Counted from the first letter of the stretch, positions 1-12,674 are shown. The stretch is DNA of 64,000 nt from Vespula vulgaris (GCF_905475345.1 NC_066609.1:1330001-1394000), one strand, 5' to 3'. The notes: generated from the sequence alone by a model not told the origin. Numbers and translations are program-made.

Positions 1-94
1 TACATAGATACTTCATTTGCATACGTCGATCTATGTTAATACATCTATATCGTTTGAAAAATATCGATGAGTGATATAATGAATACGTAAAGAA

Positions 95-154
<60 letters not shown>

Positions 155-468
155 ATAAACAAAATGATTAAAAGAGAGAGAAAAAGAAAGAGAGAAAGAG
201 AAAGAAAGATAGAACGGATGGAAGTCCGATGGATGGAAGTGGAACAAACACAAAACGAGTCAGACTGCTCGAAGATTTCGGCGAGCCCAAAGCGAGGCAC
301 ACGACTGTACTATATATCATACATTATGGTAGTAAAAACACGTATGGCCCCCATGAGACTACCTAAAAAGGTTCACGCCCGAACTTTCGACTACCCTGCT
401 TTCACACTCTTGCATTTAACTATGTCAACAAATTGATACATACATTTATCTACATACACACATGTATG

Positions 469-502
<34 letters not shown>

Positions 503-1075
503 TGTGGGCAGTTTAAAAATCATTCTGTTGAACTTAATCGCAACGTTTCAACTTTGACATTAGATTCCGAGTAAATAAATAAAGAAGAAGAAGAAGAAGA
601 TGATGATGAAGAAGGAGGAGAAGAAGAAAGAGAAAAAAAATTAAAAAACTATAACACATAACCCACGTGAAGACCGACTGTAAAACCGGGAGATAGGAAG
701 TGATAAAAATAGAAAAAAAAGAGAGAGAGAGAGAGAAAGAAAATATTTCACTTTTAACTTTCGATAAAATTTGTCGCGTACGACGACATCATTGATACAC
801 GACGATAACGAAATGATCGAAAATATAATACGTCATACGATCGAACAATATACGTATATGTATACAACTTTTTATTATCGATAATCGAAAGATTCGATTT
901 TATTCCATCGATCTAATTTCCAATCGATCGAAATTAAATGATCCTATCGATTTAAATCTCTGTAAAAAAAAAAAAAAAAAAATCTCTGTACTACTTGTTC
1001 GTGAATGTGAAGATTGCTAAAGTAGAACGAGAAAATGAGGAGCAAAAAACAAAAAAAATAAAAAGAAAACCAAAC

Positions 1076-1113
<38 letters not shown>

Positions 1114-1775
1114 AGAGTTAAATATTCACTTATAGAGGGTGGGTGGGGTTGGAGAAAAGGGGGATGGTTCCAATGGATTACTTTGTTATTCGTTTCGAAA
1201 CGAATCGAAAGTTATTGAGAAAAATAACCTTTCAAGGATACTTATTCGAACGGATATTTTTGAGAAAAGGACATTTGTTGTTTACATCTTCCTTCTGATC
1301 ATCCTTTTTCTTTTCGTAATCGTCCTCGATAGTCGTCGTAGTCATCTTTGTAGTCGTCGCCATTATTATTGCACTTCCAAGGTCTCAGTCTTCTTTCTCC
1401 TCCTTCTCATCTTCCTCGTCTGTTATAGAGGTGCCTGCAACTCGTCGTCCTCGGTGCAAATACACGTGCCTTGCCCATTTTTACGGTCAACGTCCGGTCA
1501 GTGCGCCATCAGACTTTAGCACTCCTTTTACCAACGCAAGCAACATGCTGCACGTGCACCGTCCACCGTTCTCTTCCCCTCCTACCCTTTTTCCTTTCCT
1601 TCTCCCACTCTCATCCCTCTTTCTTTCTTTTTCTTTTTCTCTTTCTCTCTCTCTCTCTCTCTTTCTCTCTATCTCTATCTATATCTTTCTCTTTCTCTCA
1701 TATTTGCAACGAAGCGAGCAACGAAGAGGCCTAGAAGCTAACGATAATAGCGTTGATTATTTGCTTCGATATATG

Positions 1776-1809
<34 letters not shown>

Positions 1810-1942
1810 TGTATGTATGTATGTATGTATGTATGTATTTATGTATGTATGTATGTATGTATGTATGTATGTATGTATGTATGTATGTATGTATGTATTT
1901 ATGTATGTATGTAGCTGCAAAAGCCCTACTTATATGCCACGA

Positions 1943-2002
<60 letters not shown>

Positions 2003-2669
2003 TCAATGGCCGTCATCAAAGACTTGACAAACAACAAACCACGAATTATCCCCAGAAATTTTTTCCTTCCTTGAATCAGGACAATTAAAACTCCTTAGAC
2101 TAGCTGACCTATATTTCGTTATACTTTTAATAAAAGTTTAATTAATTTGTTAAGTGATATTGAATGATCGTAATGGAGTATTATATGTTTATATTATGTC
2201 TCGAATTTATTATTAATATCGAGATGTGAGATTGTATTAAAAGTGATATGTATTTAATAATTCGATGTTCTTATCAGATGTTAAAAATTCTATCTCGAAT
2301 TTTGGAATATTTAAATTTGGAAAAATTTGCCAATATTTGCATAGAATACGTACATACACGCATATTTCTCTGTATGTGTGTGTGCGCGCGCGCGTGTGTT
2401 TAAGTATCGTGAAATTAAAAGAAAGTATAGCAATGTTTTTACATTATATGTATGTACATACGTGTGTGTATATATATATTTTTTGAAAGTGTTAGTTCTA
2501 TTTCGATTGAAAAAACGAAAACAAAAAAATGTAATCGATGCTCTTTCGCTCGCTTTAGATATATTATTTTTTAATTGATTATTTCTTATCAAATTCTCCC
2601 TATCTTTTCTTTTTTGTCTTGTGAATTTTTGAAACGCTTAAATGATCTTTCTTGTTTATTAATTTACAG
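1..2669. other. Gene-less stretch upstream of the first visible P450 exon
   Basis: No convincing coding exon is seen here on either strand. It holds GA-rich tracts (107-151, 721-736, 1945-1999), a CT tract (1079-1108), an ATGT array (1778-1914) and AT-rich filler. Two patches have ordinary sequence complexity: 280-430, and 1430-1570, which carries two CACGTG E-boxes. Because the P450 exon at 2670 starts with an acceptor site and lacks the N-terminal anchor, this stretch is probably intron, or intron plus promoter, of that gene. I looked for the missing exon (hydrophobic anchor plus proline-rich hinge) and did not find it. Confidence 0.5.
1778..1914. repeat. (ATGT)n tetranucleotide microsatellite
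   Basis: About 135 bp of ATGT units with two internal ATTT variants that divide the array into similar blocks. A GA dinucleotide tract follows at 1945-1999. Both open spurious reading frames (Met-Tyr-Val-Cys and Arg-Glu) that should not be read as genes. Confidence 0.95.
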
Positions 2670-3009
2670 AATTCTTTAACAATCTGGTCAAATGGAGTCA
2701 ACGATTCGGTGATATATTTTTAGTTTGGGTCGGGATACGTCCTTTCATCTTTCTTTACAAAGTTGAAACTGTCCAGCCTTTACTAAGTAGCAGCGTTCAT
2801 ATTAATAAAAGCTTTGATTACAACTACCTAAATCCATGGCTTGGTAATGGACTGATCACCAGTAACGGTAAGCCTGAAATTCGAATATTTCTTTCCTTTT
2901 TTTTCACTTTTTTATATGTATATATTTCTTTTATTTTAATTTTGATTTTTATTTTACAACGTTCCTTTCGAATCGATCCAAGGAAACAAAAAAAAAAGAA
3001 AGGAAAGGT

Positions 3010-3051
<42 letters not shown>

Positions 3052-3443
3052 AAGAGAAAAAAAAACTCATTTAAAAAAAAATGGCGGAAAAAATTTTGAA
3101 AAAAAAAAACAGATAACAAAAAAATTAAGAAAAAAAAAGAAAGAAAAAATTAGATAAAAAAATCAGGAAACGTGGAAAGGTTACATCAAACATAGTTGAC
3201 CTTTTTATCTACTATATATTATATTCATCTTTTATAATACCGGTTTCCTTTCGAATGGAATTTCAACGTAGAAAAATCGCGAGGATCCTTTTTCGGTTAG
3301 TGTCTGGTTTCTGTTTCTTTTTCTGTATATTCTTATTCTTCTTTTTTTCCTGTTTGTTTTTTTTTTCTTCTTCTTTTTTGTTTAATTTTATTTTCTTCGT
3401 CTTTCTTTTTCTTTTCTTTTTCTTTATTTTTTCTGTTTTTTTT

Positions 3444-3480
<37 letters not shown>

Positions 3481-6400
3481 TTTTTTTTTTTGTTTCTTAT
3501 TAGACGTCGAATCGTTCGAGAGCTTTCTAAAAAGAAATCGTCGATGTACGCTCGAGGCGACAAGTTTCTTTCAAACGAAAATAAATCGTTTGAAATCTAT
3601 CGACGATGTATTAATAATAAATACAAATAAATATACAATAAATAATACAAGGTCATACCGAGGTCATAACGTAAAAGAATGACAAAATTTCGAATTTTTT
3701 CATTCAAGAAAGAAATTTCGAGCTAACTTCGCTTAGGTTTAGATTTGTTTAAGCTAACCGGAAAGAAAAAGAGACAGACAGAGAAAGAGAGAGAATCTTA
3801 TTTTTTTTTAATTTCGTTGATTGGACAAAACGTCGTTGTATTATTATTTCAAGACGAGATTGCAAATTTAGACTATGTATTTCAAAAATTCTTAGCCAGG
3901 CCCAATAATTTCCTTCTTTTCTTTTTTTTTCTTTCTTTTCTCTCTTTTTTTTTTTTTTTAATTCTCGTAGATTATATTAATGGCCATTCTTCTTTCTCTT
4001 CAAGATTTCTTACCCTTATTATTTCATTTCTTTTTTCTTTCTTTTATTTAGAAAATAATAATCGATTGTATTTTCCGTTCTTTTTCTTTTCTTTTTTCTT
4101 TTGTTTCTTTTCCTCGTTTTTATGTCATTCGGAAACATTTATAACGCGCATTTGTTGTTACTATTATCATTACTTCTTTAATCGTAAAACTACAAGACTA
4201 CTACTAAAAAAGATTGTTGCATCAGTAAAATCATTTGAGAGCTGTAACAATAGATAATTTTTTTTCTTTTCTTTTTTTTTTTTTTTTGAGATCATCTAGG
4301 AATTTTTAATCTTATTTAAAAAACGATCGTGATGACGATATCGATGAAGACATATATGATAGAGAGAGAGAGAAAAAAAAAGAGAAAGACAGAGAGAGAG
4401 AGAGAGAGAGATAGAAAAAGAAATAGAGAAAGAGAGAAAGAGAAAGAAAGAGAGAGAGAGAGAGAGAGAAAGATGACAAATATATTTGCATAGTATAGAA
4501 ACATTTCATAAAATAAAACGAATCGTTAATTTAATACAAATTTCGTTTAGATTTTTATTTTCGATACATGTATATATATATATTTTTTTTTTATTTTTTA
4601 TTTTCAGGCGATGTTTGGTATCATAGTAGGAAGTTACTAACACCGACCTTTCACAGTGGCCTCCTTGAGGAATATTTCAATAGCGCTACGAATGAGGTTA
4701 AAATTATGATCAGCTGTCTCGAAAAAGAGATTGGCAAGAGCTTCGACATCGTTCCATATGCAAAACGAGCTATGCTAGACGTGATTTGTGGTAAGTCCTC
4801 ATTTGTCGTTTGAACTTTCAACATTTACCATCGTCCTCGCCATCTTCATGTTTTTATTTTCTTTTTCGTTTTATTCTTCCTCTTCTTCTTTTTCTTTTCT
4901 CTCTTTTTTTTTTCCTATATATTCTCGTTCTTTCGTTATATCTCTTTTTTCTTCTTCTTCTACTTCTTCTTTTCCCTTTTTTCTTTTTTATTTAATTATT
5001 AGAAAAATCCCACATTTCTCTTTAACCCTACCTAATGATAATAATAATAATTAATAATAATTAATAATAAATATAATAAATAATAATAAATATAATAATA
5101 ATAATTATTATTATTATAATATTATTTAATATTATTGATATTATTTATATTATTATTGATATAATTTATAATTATAATTATTATATAATAATACATTATA
5201 ATATTATTATAATAATAATTATTTACCGTAACAAGATAATATTATTATGATAAAATAATTGTTATATAATGAAATAATCGAAAATAAATAATTTAACGAA
5301 ACTCCTTCCACTACCTTTTTCTTTTTTCTTTTTACTCAATCGTAAAATTCATTGATAAAATGAATCCTATACCTTTCGGAAGGATTTATTAAGCCTTTTT
5401 TAAACCTACATTAAGAGAGTTTCCTTTCTTCTTTGCTTTCATTTTGTCTTTTTGTTTCCTCTTCTTTGATTTGCTTTTCCTCGGTATAATTACAGTGGGA
5501 TCATAATCCTGGTTGATAGAAATGACCGTTCTATTCGAGTTTGAAGATCTTGGATCCTGTTTAGCAAAACCTCTCCTACATCTTTTTTCTTTTCTCTTCC
5601 TCTTTTTCCTCATCCTTTCCCATCTTACGTTCTTATTCAAACGATTCGCATTATAAATAAGTTCCTTCGTACATTTTCTCAAGCCTTGCTTCTTCTTCAA
5701 TTTTTCTTTTTCCATCCTAATATTTGTTTATTTCTTTAATTATTATTAATAATTATTGTCATATTATATTTATCTAATTATTATAATTATCATTACATTA
5801 AATTATTCATAATTATAATTATTATATAATTATGATTATCATTAAAATTATTATTATTATATAATCGTTTATTCTTTTTTTATTTTCTAATACGAACTTC
5901 GATGATTTTCTTTTTTTCTTTTTTTTTTTGTTTGTTTTCTCACGGGCATCTTATTTCTTTTATTTTCGTTATTTAATTATCTTTTTTTCTTTCGTATCGT
6001 TTTGTTTTTTTATTCTATACCGTTCACGCGAGATATTATCATTACCTGAATTTTCTATGTCTCGACGACGTTCTTCCAAAATCATCGATATCGCATTTCG
6101 AACTTTTTGCACGTGCCAAATACAATATCCTCGAATTACATGGGGCATAAATTAATTTTCTCTTTCTCATAAATGTCTTCTTTTGATTTTTCTTCGGTCT
6201 CGATAATTCTATTATACGATCGGTGGCTAAATATTAGTTATATAATGGATTATTCACAAGATTAAAAGGCAATTCTTTTTTGTTTGCGTAGAAAGTAAAC
6301 GGATTTGGTGTATAAATAAAAAAAATAATTATATATATATATACATGTATGTGTATGAGTGTGACTGTGAGTATGTATGTAGATGTATTATACGATAATA

Positions 6401-7763
6401 TTAATAATAACAGTAATAATAATAATAATAATTAAAGAAATAAAAAAATTAAAATAGAAAAAGAAGCTATCTCTCTCTCTCTCTCTCTCACGTTCATTGT
6501 ATATGAATATATGTATATGTGTGTTTGTGTGTGTATATACTAACGAATTGCCGATAAAGCAGCCGGTGCAACATAATGAAATAATTTAGATGGTGGCTTA
6601 TAAATTGTTTTTGGTTTTGAAAGTTCGAGAATTCTTGGCGTTGCCTTTGGAATTTTATTAACACTTGCACGATTTTCAGTTAAATCGTAAACATTCGATC
6701 GTATGCGCGGTTGTGCCAATTGATTTATACGATCTGTTATCTCGTAGAGTAACGCCGACGTTTTTACCTGGTTATTGCAATAAAGAATATGAGTTACGAT
6801 CGTAAAAAAAAAAAGAAAAGGAAAGAAAAAAGAAAACAATATGCTAATGACATAAATATCTACGACTTGCTCGTTCGACTCGGTCAATAATTATTATGGC
6901 GATAAAAAAAAAAAAAAAAGAAAGAAAGAAAGAAAGAAAGAAAATAAACAGAAATAAAAATAAAAAAAAAATTATACGAGTTCAAATCGTTGAAAGAAAT
7001 GAGAAAACAAAAAAGATAATGAATATTATCGCTTTAGGATCGAGATCGATCGATGATGTAGAATGATCTGTGCAACGTAGAAGAACTATGAGCTGCGGTC
7101 GTACGTAATTAAAAAAAAAAAAAATAAATAAATAAATTGGATGAATGAATTAAATAAAATAGTTATCGTTATTTTATTTTATTCAATTAAAGGGACATTG
7201 AATTATTTCGACGTACGAAAATAAGAAAAGATGAAAAGAAAAGAAAAAGTGAGTTCCAATTGTTGACGAAAAAAGAAAAAAGAGAGAAAAAGGAAAAGTG
7301 AATGAAAAAAATTAATTAATATGATCGATCTGATAATCGTTGAATGATTATCGCGAATAAATGTAGATTCAAGTTCTATATATAAGAAGCAAAGAAAAGA
7401 AAAAGAAGAAATTGATAAATAAATAAATAAATAAATCAATCGATCGATCGATCGATCGAAAAAGAAAAAAAGAAAAATATCACTTTCTCATACTTCGCAC
7501 GAGTACAAGAGTTTTTTCGTGGATGAAACTTCGTTCCTGATATTTCTTCTTTGATCGGAATCGAGACGATATTTTTATCTTGAAAAAAATAAAAAAAAAA
7601 TAAAAAATACAAATAAAAAAGAAGAAATGATTAACCGACTACAATTCAGAAATATAGAAATGATTACAATTTACGTGGGCCAAAATTTACGTAGGCGAGC
7701 CGGAAGTATTTAATGCGATTTAAAAAAAAAACTATTATACTTTTTTCTTCGTAACATTTTGAG

Positions 7764-7810
<47 letters not shown>

Positions 7811-10004
7811 ATTTTTATAATATATACGTATATATATTTTTTTATTATCTAATTCGGAGCTTAGCTCTTTTAAAATTAAAGAGAAAAAAATTTTTATAAT
7901 ATCACTATCGGCTCACCTTTAAAAAACTTATTGTACAAGATGAGAGGAATGATATCATTTATAAGAAAAATAATAATAATAAATAAATAAATAAATAAAT
8001 AAATAAAAAAGAAAAGGAAATCGAAGAACAAAATATGGAGATTCATACTCTGCAAGAATTGTCCTTGTTGTTCGAAACATTCTTGAAACCTTTCATCGAG
8101 ATCATTGGAGACGATGGTTTATTTAAAAAAGAATTCATACCCTTTTTCCTCGTCGACAATATTTTCTTATCAACTTGACGATTAGACTGATTGTTATTTT
8201 TCGATTTTTCAATGACACTTATTTCACCTTTAAATTTATTCGAGGACGTTGCTTGTCCACCATTGAACGGTCTACTTTCAAATCGTCCTAATCGTAAATC
8301 CACCGATTCGAAATCCCATAAATTTGAATTAGTTGTGAAAAAGGTAGCCATTTCGAGATTGACATAGATTAAATTCGTTCAATTGCGAACGGACTGGCAA
8401 ACGACAAATTTTGAAATATTATCTCAAAGAGAAAATTTTTCCTTTTTTTTTTTATATATATATATATATATATTTATTATTTAACCTTTAAGCTCATTAA
8501 ACGTTTTGTAAATGCCAATAGAAAAATTTATATTTAATCGGATAAATGAGAATCTCTAATCGATTAGATCGCGCCATCTGTACGTATACTAATTTCATTA
8601 ATTTCACTTTGTGGATTTTATCGTTTAGAAATTTATTTACCTTTTCTTTTTCTTTTTTTTTTTTTATAGACAGTGCTATGGGTTACCATATTAACGCACA
8701 AACTAACGTGTTTAATGAATACGTTTTGGCTGTGAATAGGTAAGCGTATGATCTTTTTTCTTTTTTTTTTCTTTTTTTTTTTTTTTTTAATTTTTTTTCA
8801 CAATAATAACAATAATAACAATAATAATAATAATAATAATCATAATGATGATGACGATGATTAATAATAATTTTACAGTTATTGTTAATATACTAAACAA
8901 ATTATTACTGTTGATTATTATTATTATTACTAATAGTATAATATATAAAATTAATATGTTGAATAATATAATGAAATAATAATAATAATCACTATTATTT
9001 ATATCAATATAATATCGATATAATAATTTTATTTAATTTAATATTTAATTTAATAATAATAATAATTATTATTATTATTATAACGTTTAATAATAATTTT
9101 TCTTATTTATACAATACAAAAAAAAAAAAGAATAATAATAAAAAGTTCTCAATCTATTTTAGAATGTCACAAATCATGCAGTACAGATTTACAAACGTTT
9201 GGACATCATTCAACTTGATATTCAGATTAACAAAATTAGGAAGAGAACACGATCATGCTCTTAAAGTAATTCATACTTTTGTTGATAAGGTAAATACATA
9301 AATCAATATATAAAGACATACATATATACATATACATGTGTTTGCGTATTCTTTGTTAATATTTAAATATTTAATTCATCGATAAATCAAACATTTAAGA
9401 TAAATTAAAGATCCAAATCGTTGAGTAGATCCTAAAACATTCATTTCAATTCAGGTCATCGCCGAAAGAAAACAAGAATGGATAAACCAACAAAATGACG
9501 ATTCTAATAAATCAATAAAGAAACATCGTGCTTTATTAGATTTGTTATTAGAAATATCAAAAAATGGTACGATTTTGACCGATACTAATATTCGCGATGA
9601 GGTCAATACGTTTATGTTTGCTGGTCATGATACAACAGCTACCAGTATATCCTGGATATTGTACGCTTTGGGAAGACGACCCGAATATCAGGTCAGTATC
9701 AATTTAAACTTTAATTTCTTTTTTTTTTATAGACGGTTTAAAAAAAAAAAAACAAAAAAAGGAAGAGAAAATTCTTTCATTTAAAACTGACTTATAATAA
9801 ATATAAATTATCATCAGAACTCGAACGATACGATTTAACAATCGATATGTTCATTAATTTAATAATATACGAGTATAATAATATAATGTATATAATATAA
9901 TCTATATTGAACATTTTTGTTTGCATTTTTTCAAATAAAAAAAAAATAAATCAATCAATCAATCAAGAGAGGAAAAATTTGATTTAATAATCGACGAACT
10001 CGAA

Positions 10005-10093
<89 letters not shown>

Positions 10094-11016
10094 GAATTAA
10101 CATACGTTCTTCAATAAATCGAATTGAATTCAAATAAAAATATAGAAATAATTAATAATGTGTATGCGATTAATTAATAAATTTTTTTTTCAATGTATAA
10201 TAATATTGATATTGATAATGAAACTTTATATGATTATTAATAATATCAATTATTGATTTACGTTTGAATTTTTAGGAACAAATATTAGACGAATACGACG
10301 AGATAGTCGGTGACAAAGAAATAACGTTAGAAATGTTAAACAAATTAAATCTATTGGACGCTTGTATCAAAGAATCATGGCGTCTCTATCCAGTGGTTCC
10401 ATTAATCGGTAGACAAATTTATAGTCCCATTAAAATACGTGAGTATATTCAATATCATTAATACACACACGCACATTAATTAAATTCTAAATTCTTTTTT
10501 ATGAATTTTATAAGAAAGAAAACAAAAAATGATTTCTATCTATCGTTTTCTAAAAATATAGTTTCATAGAAAGATTTTATTTCTTTTGCATAAAATAACA
10601 TACTTTTATTAAGATATTAGATTTTAGTTTTTGTGATCTTTTGTAAAAAATAGTTTCTTTTTTTTCTTCGTTTAGTGGGACATAATATTCCAGTTGGTTC
10701 GACGGTCCTAATAAACTCTTATTTGTTACATCGAGACGTTCGCTATTTTCCCGAACCAGACGTTTTTAAACCCGAAAGATTTTTACCAAGTAGCCCTAAA
10801 TTACCGTCGTACACATTTATACCTTTCAGCGCGGGATCACGCAATTGTATAGGTTGGAAATTCGCGACAGTAGTTGTTAAAGTATTCACCTTATCGATAT
10901 TAAAGTCTTACCATATTACATCTTTAATAACCGAAGACAAACTTCGTCTTATATCCGAATTAGTTCTTGTTAATAAAGGTGGAATACCATTAAAAATTAC
11001 ACCGAGAACGCGATGA
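2670..11016 (+). CDS. Cytochrome P450, CYP4 family (5'-partial, seven exons)
   Basis: Exons 2670-2867, 4608-4790, 8670-8739, 9163-9289, 9455-9691, 10276-10438 and 10676-11016 join in frame with GT-AG introns and encode about 439 residues plus stop. CYP4 proteins are usually about 500 residues, so the membrane anchor and proline hinge lie in an unseen upstream exon. Visible P450 landmarks are the C-helix WYHSR (WxxxR) in exon 2, the I-helix AGHDTT in exon 5, ESWR (ExxR) in exon 6, and PERF plus the heme loop FSAGSRNCIG in exon 7, with the ligand Cys near 10846. The family is a microsomal heme-thiolate monooxygenase using NADPH-P450 reductase; insect CYP4s act on fatty acids, hydrocarbons, hormones or xenobiotics, and the substrate here is unknown. 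The I-helix block reads EVNTFMFAGHDTT, against EVDTFMFEGHDTT usual in insect CYP4s, so the Glu that can bond covalently to heme is Ala. CYP4AA1-like is a guess; the CYP4 assignment is firm. Confidence 0.9.
2868..4607. other. P450 intron with A/GA- and T/CT-rich tracts
   Basis: A 1.7 kb intron. It contains GA/A-rich low complexity (2990-3160), T-rich tracts with CTTT runs (3300-3490, 3900-4300) and a GA tract (4360-4470). No coding exon or structured RNA is seen. Confidence 0.8.
5389..5715 (-). CDS. Small, strongly basic protein (108 aa), nested in P450 intron
   Basis: An unspliced ORF of 108 codons from ATG to stop, antisense to the host gene. The sequence is Lys/Arg-rich, with several basic clusters (for example RKKRKRKEKRCRR and KSKSKKRKQK) separated by more ordinary sequence (YDPTVIIP, NANRLNKNVRW), so it is not a simple-repeat artefact. 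No signal peptide or membrane segment is seen. The clusters resemble nuclear localisation or nucleic-acid-binding segments. I do not recognise a family. It lies next to the THEG-like ORF on the same strand and could be a small germline basic protein, or the 3' exon of an unannotated minus-strand gene. In an AT-rich genome an ORF of this length can occur by chance, hence the moderate score. Confidence 0.4.
   Translation of the reverse strand: MEKEKLKKKQGLRKCTKELIYNANRLNKNVRWERMRKKRKRKEKRCRRGFAKQDPRSSNSNRTVISINQDYDPTVIIPRKSKSKKRKQKDKMKAKKKGNSLNVGLKKA
6540..8351 (-). CDS. THEG-repeat protein (sperm microtubule-associated type), nested in P450 intron
   Basis: A two-exon model: exon 1 runs from ATG at 8351 to 8049 and ends at AGA before a GTATGA donor; exon 2 runs 6767-6540 and ends in TAG. 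Both junctions are phase 0, giving 176 residues. The C-terminal exon carries THEG-type units with the spacing R-I-x-x-L-(A/S)-x-P-(K/R): DRINQLAQPR near residue 113 and PRILELSKPK near residue 145. In vertebrates, THEG/SPMAP2-family proteins are testis-expressed and linked to sperm microtubules; a related role here is inference. Exon 1 (about 101 residues, polar, Asn/Ser/Lys-rich) has no recognised domain, so the link between the exons rests only on phase and splice sites. The whole gene sits in a P450 intron, antisense to it. Confidence is good for the C-terminal exon and moderate for the full model. Confidence 0.5.
7767..7806. repeat. (AT)n microsatellite
   Basis: About 40 bp of uninterrupted AT dinucleotides inside the P450 intron and inside the intron of the nested THEG-like model. 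Confidence 0.95.
8740..9162. other. P450 intron 3, A/T-only filler
   Basis: The intron starts with a poly-T block (8756-8790). The rest is TAA/ATA trinucleotide-like sequence with almost no G or C. No exon is seen. Confidence 0.8.
9692..10275. other. P450 intron 5 with (TTA)n array
   Basis: Nearly pure A/T intron. A clean TTA trinucleotide array of about 85 bp occupies 10008-10094. No coding sequence is seen. Confidence 0.9.
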
Positions 11017-11095
11017 TTTCAAATATAATTTTTTTCTTTTTTTTTTTTTTTTTTTACCATTATCAAAATGGACGTCCTATAATATCTATGTATAT

Positions 11096-11132
<37 letters not shown>

Positions 11133-12012
11133 TGAGTGTGTGTATGTATAATTGCATATTTGCATCCTTGTATATCGTTTTGTTTAAACAGAATTTGTTT
11201 AAAATAGTTTTATAGATATTATAGATTGTAGGTTATGTTAAGCTATAATTAAATTATAAATCGATCGTAATAGATTTATCGATTCTATACGATAATTATC
11301 GCGTACGAATTGTAACTTTGTCAATTGTATCGAAAAGCTAACGTGTGATATCTTAGTATGAAGAAACAAACAGAAAGAAAAAGAAAAAATAAAATATGGA
11401 GAATATGTATTTTTGTAATATTAAATATACAAAGGATATATATATATATATATGTATATATAATCTTTTAAGATTACATGCTATATAATTGGCGTTAAAA
11501 AATTACGACGTGATGATATTGTTATAACTTTGTTAATGTAATCTTAATGTGTTTGAATGATATATATATATATTATATATATATAGCATGAATAAAATAT
11601 TATTTTTAATAAGAAAGTTATTTTACTTACAATTGTCTTTGATTTCTCTAATTTGATGTGATCCTCTCCACGTTTAGTTCCATAATAATCTCTACTTATA
11701 ATTTAGTCACGTGACATAGACGGCGCAAGCGTTCCATTCTTGAAAACTTCCAAATTCGTCTCTAGTATTACAGATGGCGCTAATGATGTTTTCTTACTTA
11801 GTTACCTACTACATATCACAAAACTATAAATATTTGGACGCTCGAAGAAATAATATTTGTTGATCCTGTTTTATCGATCGATTTTAACTCCTGTTGCGTG
11901 CATAGCTGCAGTAGTTTTTATAGGTGTATAATTCATATGTAGATAATTATTGTCAAACATAATTGCAACGATAGAAACGTGCAATTTTAATAAATAAAAC
12001 ATAAACGAAAAT
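11017..12012. promoter_or_regulatory. P450 3'UTR and SNRNP25 5' region
   Basis: The first half is P450 3'UTR: AATAAA hexamers at 11388-11393 and 11591-11596 could direct cleavage, with short AT arrays around 11110 and 11440. From about 11690 composition becomes more balanced, with an E-box in CACGTGAC (11709), GGCGCAAGCG and GATGGCGC just after it. That is the likely promoter and 5'UTR of the next gene. No TATA box at a convincing distance was identified. Confidence 0.5.
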
Positions 12013-12674
12013 ATGGACGATATCAAAGAACAAAATATTTCCTCCAATATTGATAAATTGGACGGTAGGACATCTGAAAAGAAAGAAAAAATTGTTTCTG
12101 ATGAGAATACAAAGTCAGATTTGGATCATCAGGAATTGGTTAAATTGACTAAAGAAGCTATTGATAATTTAATCGAAAGCGATCCTTTTCTCTGTGGATT
12201 ACCTTCAAACGTCACGGTAGAAGAAATTAAAGCACAAATCGCCGTGGCTCAGGGACAAGCGATAACATTATTTCTATATCGTGGAGAGCTGCCGAAACTT
12301 TCCATCGTGGTAATATATTTTTTATTTAATATATTTGTATCATTTTACTTTGATCAAATATAATTAAATACTTCATATATCTATAAAAACTTTTATTTAT
12401 TTAAATATAGGTACCTACTCATACAACTACAGTGCTTGATTTAAAAAGAGCCATCAAGAGACATACAAACTTATGTTTCAAAAGAGATAATATTAAGAAG
12501 AAAATAAGTTGGAGACATGTTTGGAAAAAGTATAACTTATGTTTCGACAATGTACAACTCTTAAACGATAACGAAAATTTAAAAACGTACGGTATCACCA
12601 ATAAAGCTGAATTACATTATGTTAAGAAGTATAGAGAAAAAAATAAATTAAGAAATATCATAAAAAATGCATGA
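12013..12674 (+). CDS. SNRNP25: U11/U12 small nuclear ribonucleoprotein 25 kDa protein
   Basis: Two exons, 12013-12309 and 12411-12674, joined in phase 0 across a 101 bp GT-AG intron, give 186 residues. SNRNP25 is a component of the U11/U12 di-snRNP of the minor spliceosome, which recognises U12-type introns in the nucleus. Diagnostic matches are the entry segment with DPFLCGLP and VTVEEIKAQIA (residues about 56-77), then in exon 2 VLDLKRAI, SWRHVWKKYNL, LKTYGI and a basic C-terminus. The second half has the ubiquitin-like fold known for this family. The N-terminus has roughly 45 extra polar residues compared with the human protein (about 132 aa). The start is the only ATG upstream of the conserved block with an A-rich leader. 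It converges on DMAC2, with 82 bp between the stop codons. The intron itself is U2-type. Confidence 0.92.

Larger units (their letters stand above)
4791..8669. other. Large P450 intron hosting minus-strand nested ORFs
   Basis: A 3.9 kb intron. 5040-5290 and 5740-5870 are almost pure A/T (TAA/ATT-type) sequence. 6905-6945 is a GAAA tract, 7439-7460 a run of CGAT, and 7767-7806 an AT dinucleotide array. Between these, two stretches of balanced composition are open on the minus strand (5389-5715 and 6540-8351); they are annotated separately. No plus-strand P450 exon is missing here, because exons 2 and 3 join in phase. Confidence 0.8.

Noticed and set aside
1..2669. First exon of the P450
   Set aside because: No segment with a hydrophobic anchor plus a proline-rich hinge and a phase-1 donor could be found, so the gene is reported as 5'-partial.
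7494..7578. Middle exon of the THEG-like model (one minus-strand frame contains IVSIPIKEEISGTKFH)
   Set aside because: It is 85 nt and would break the frame between the two phase-0 exons; no partner exon restoring phase was seen.
12310..12410. U12-type intron in SNRNP25
   Set aside because: The donor is GTAATA and the acceptor TATAG without an ATCCTT-type 5' site, so it is an ordinary U2-type intron.
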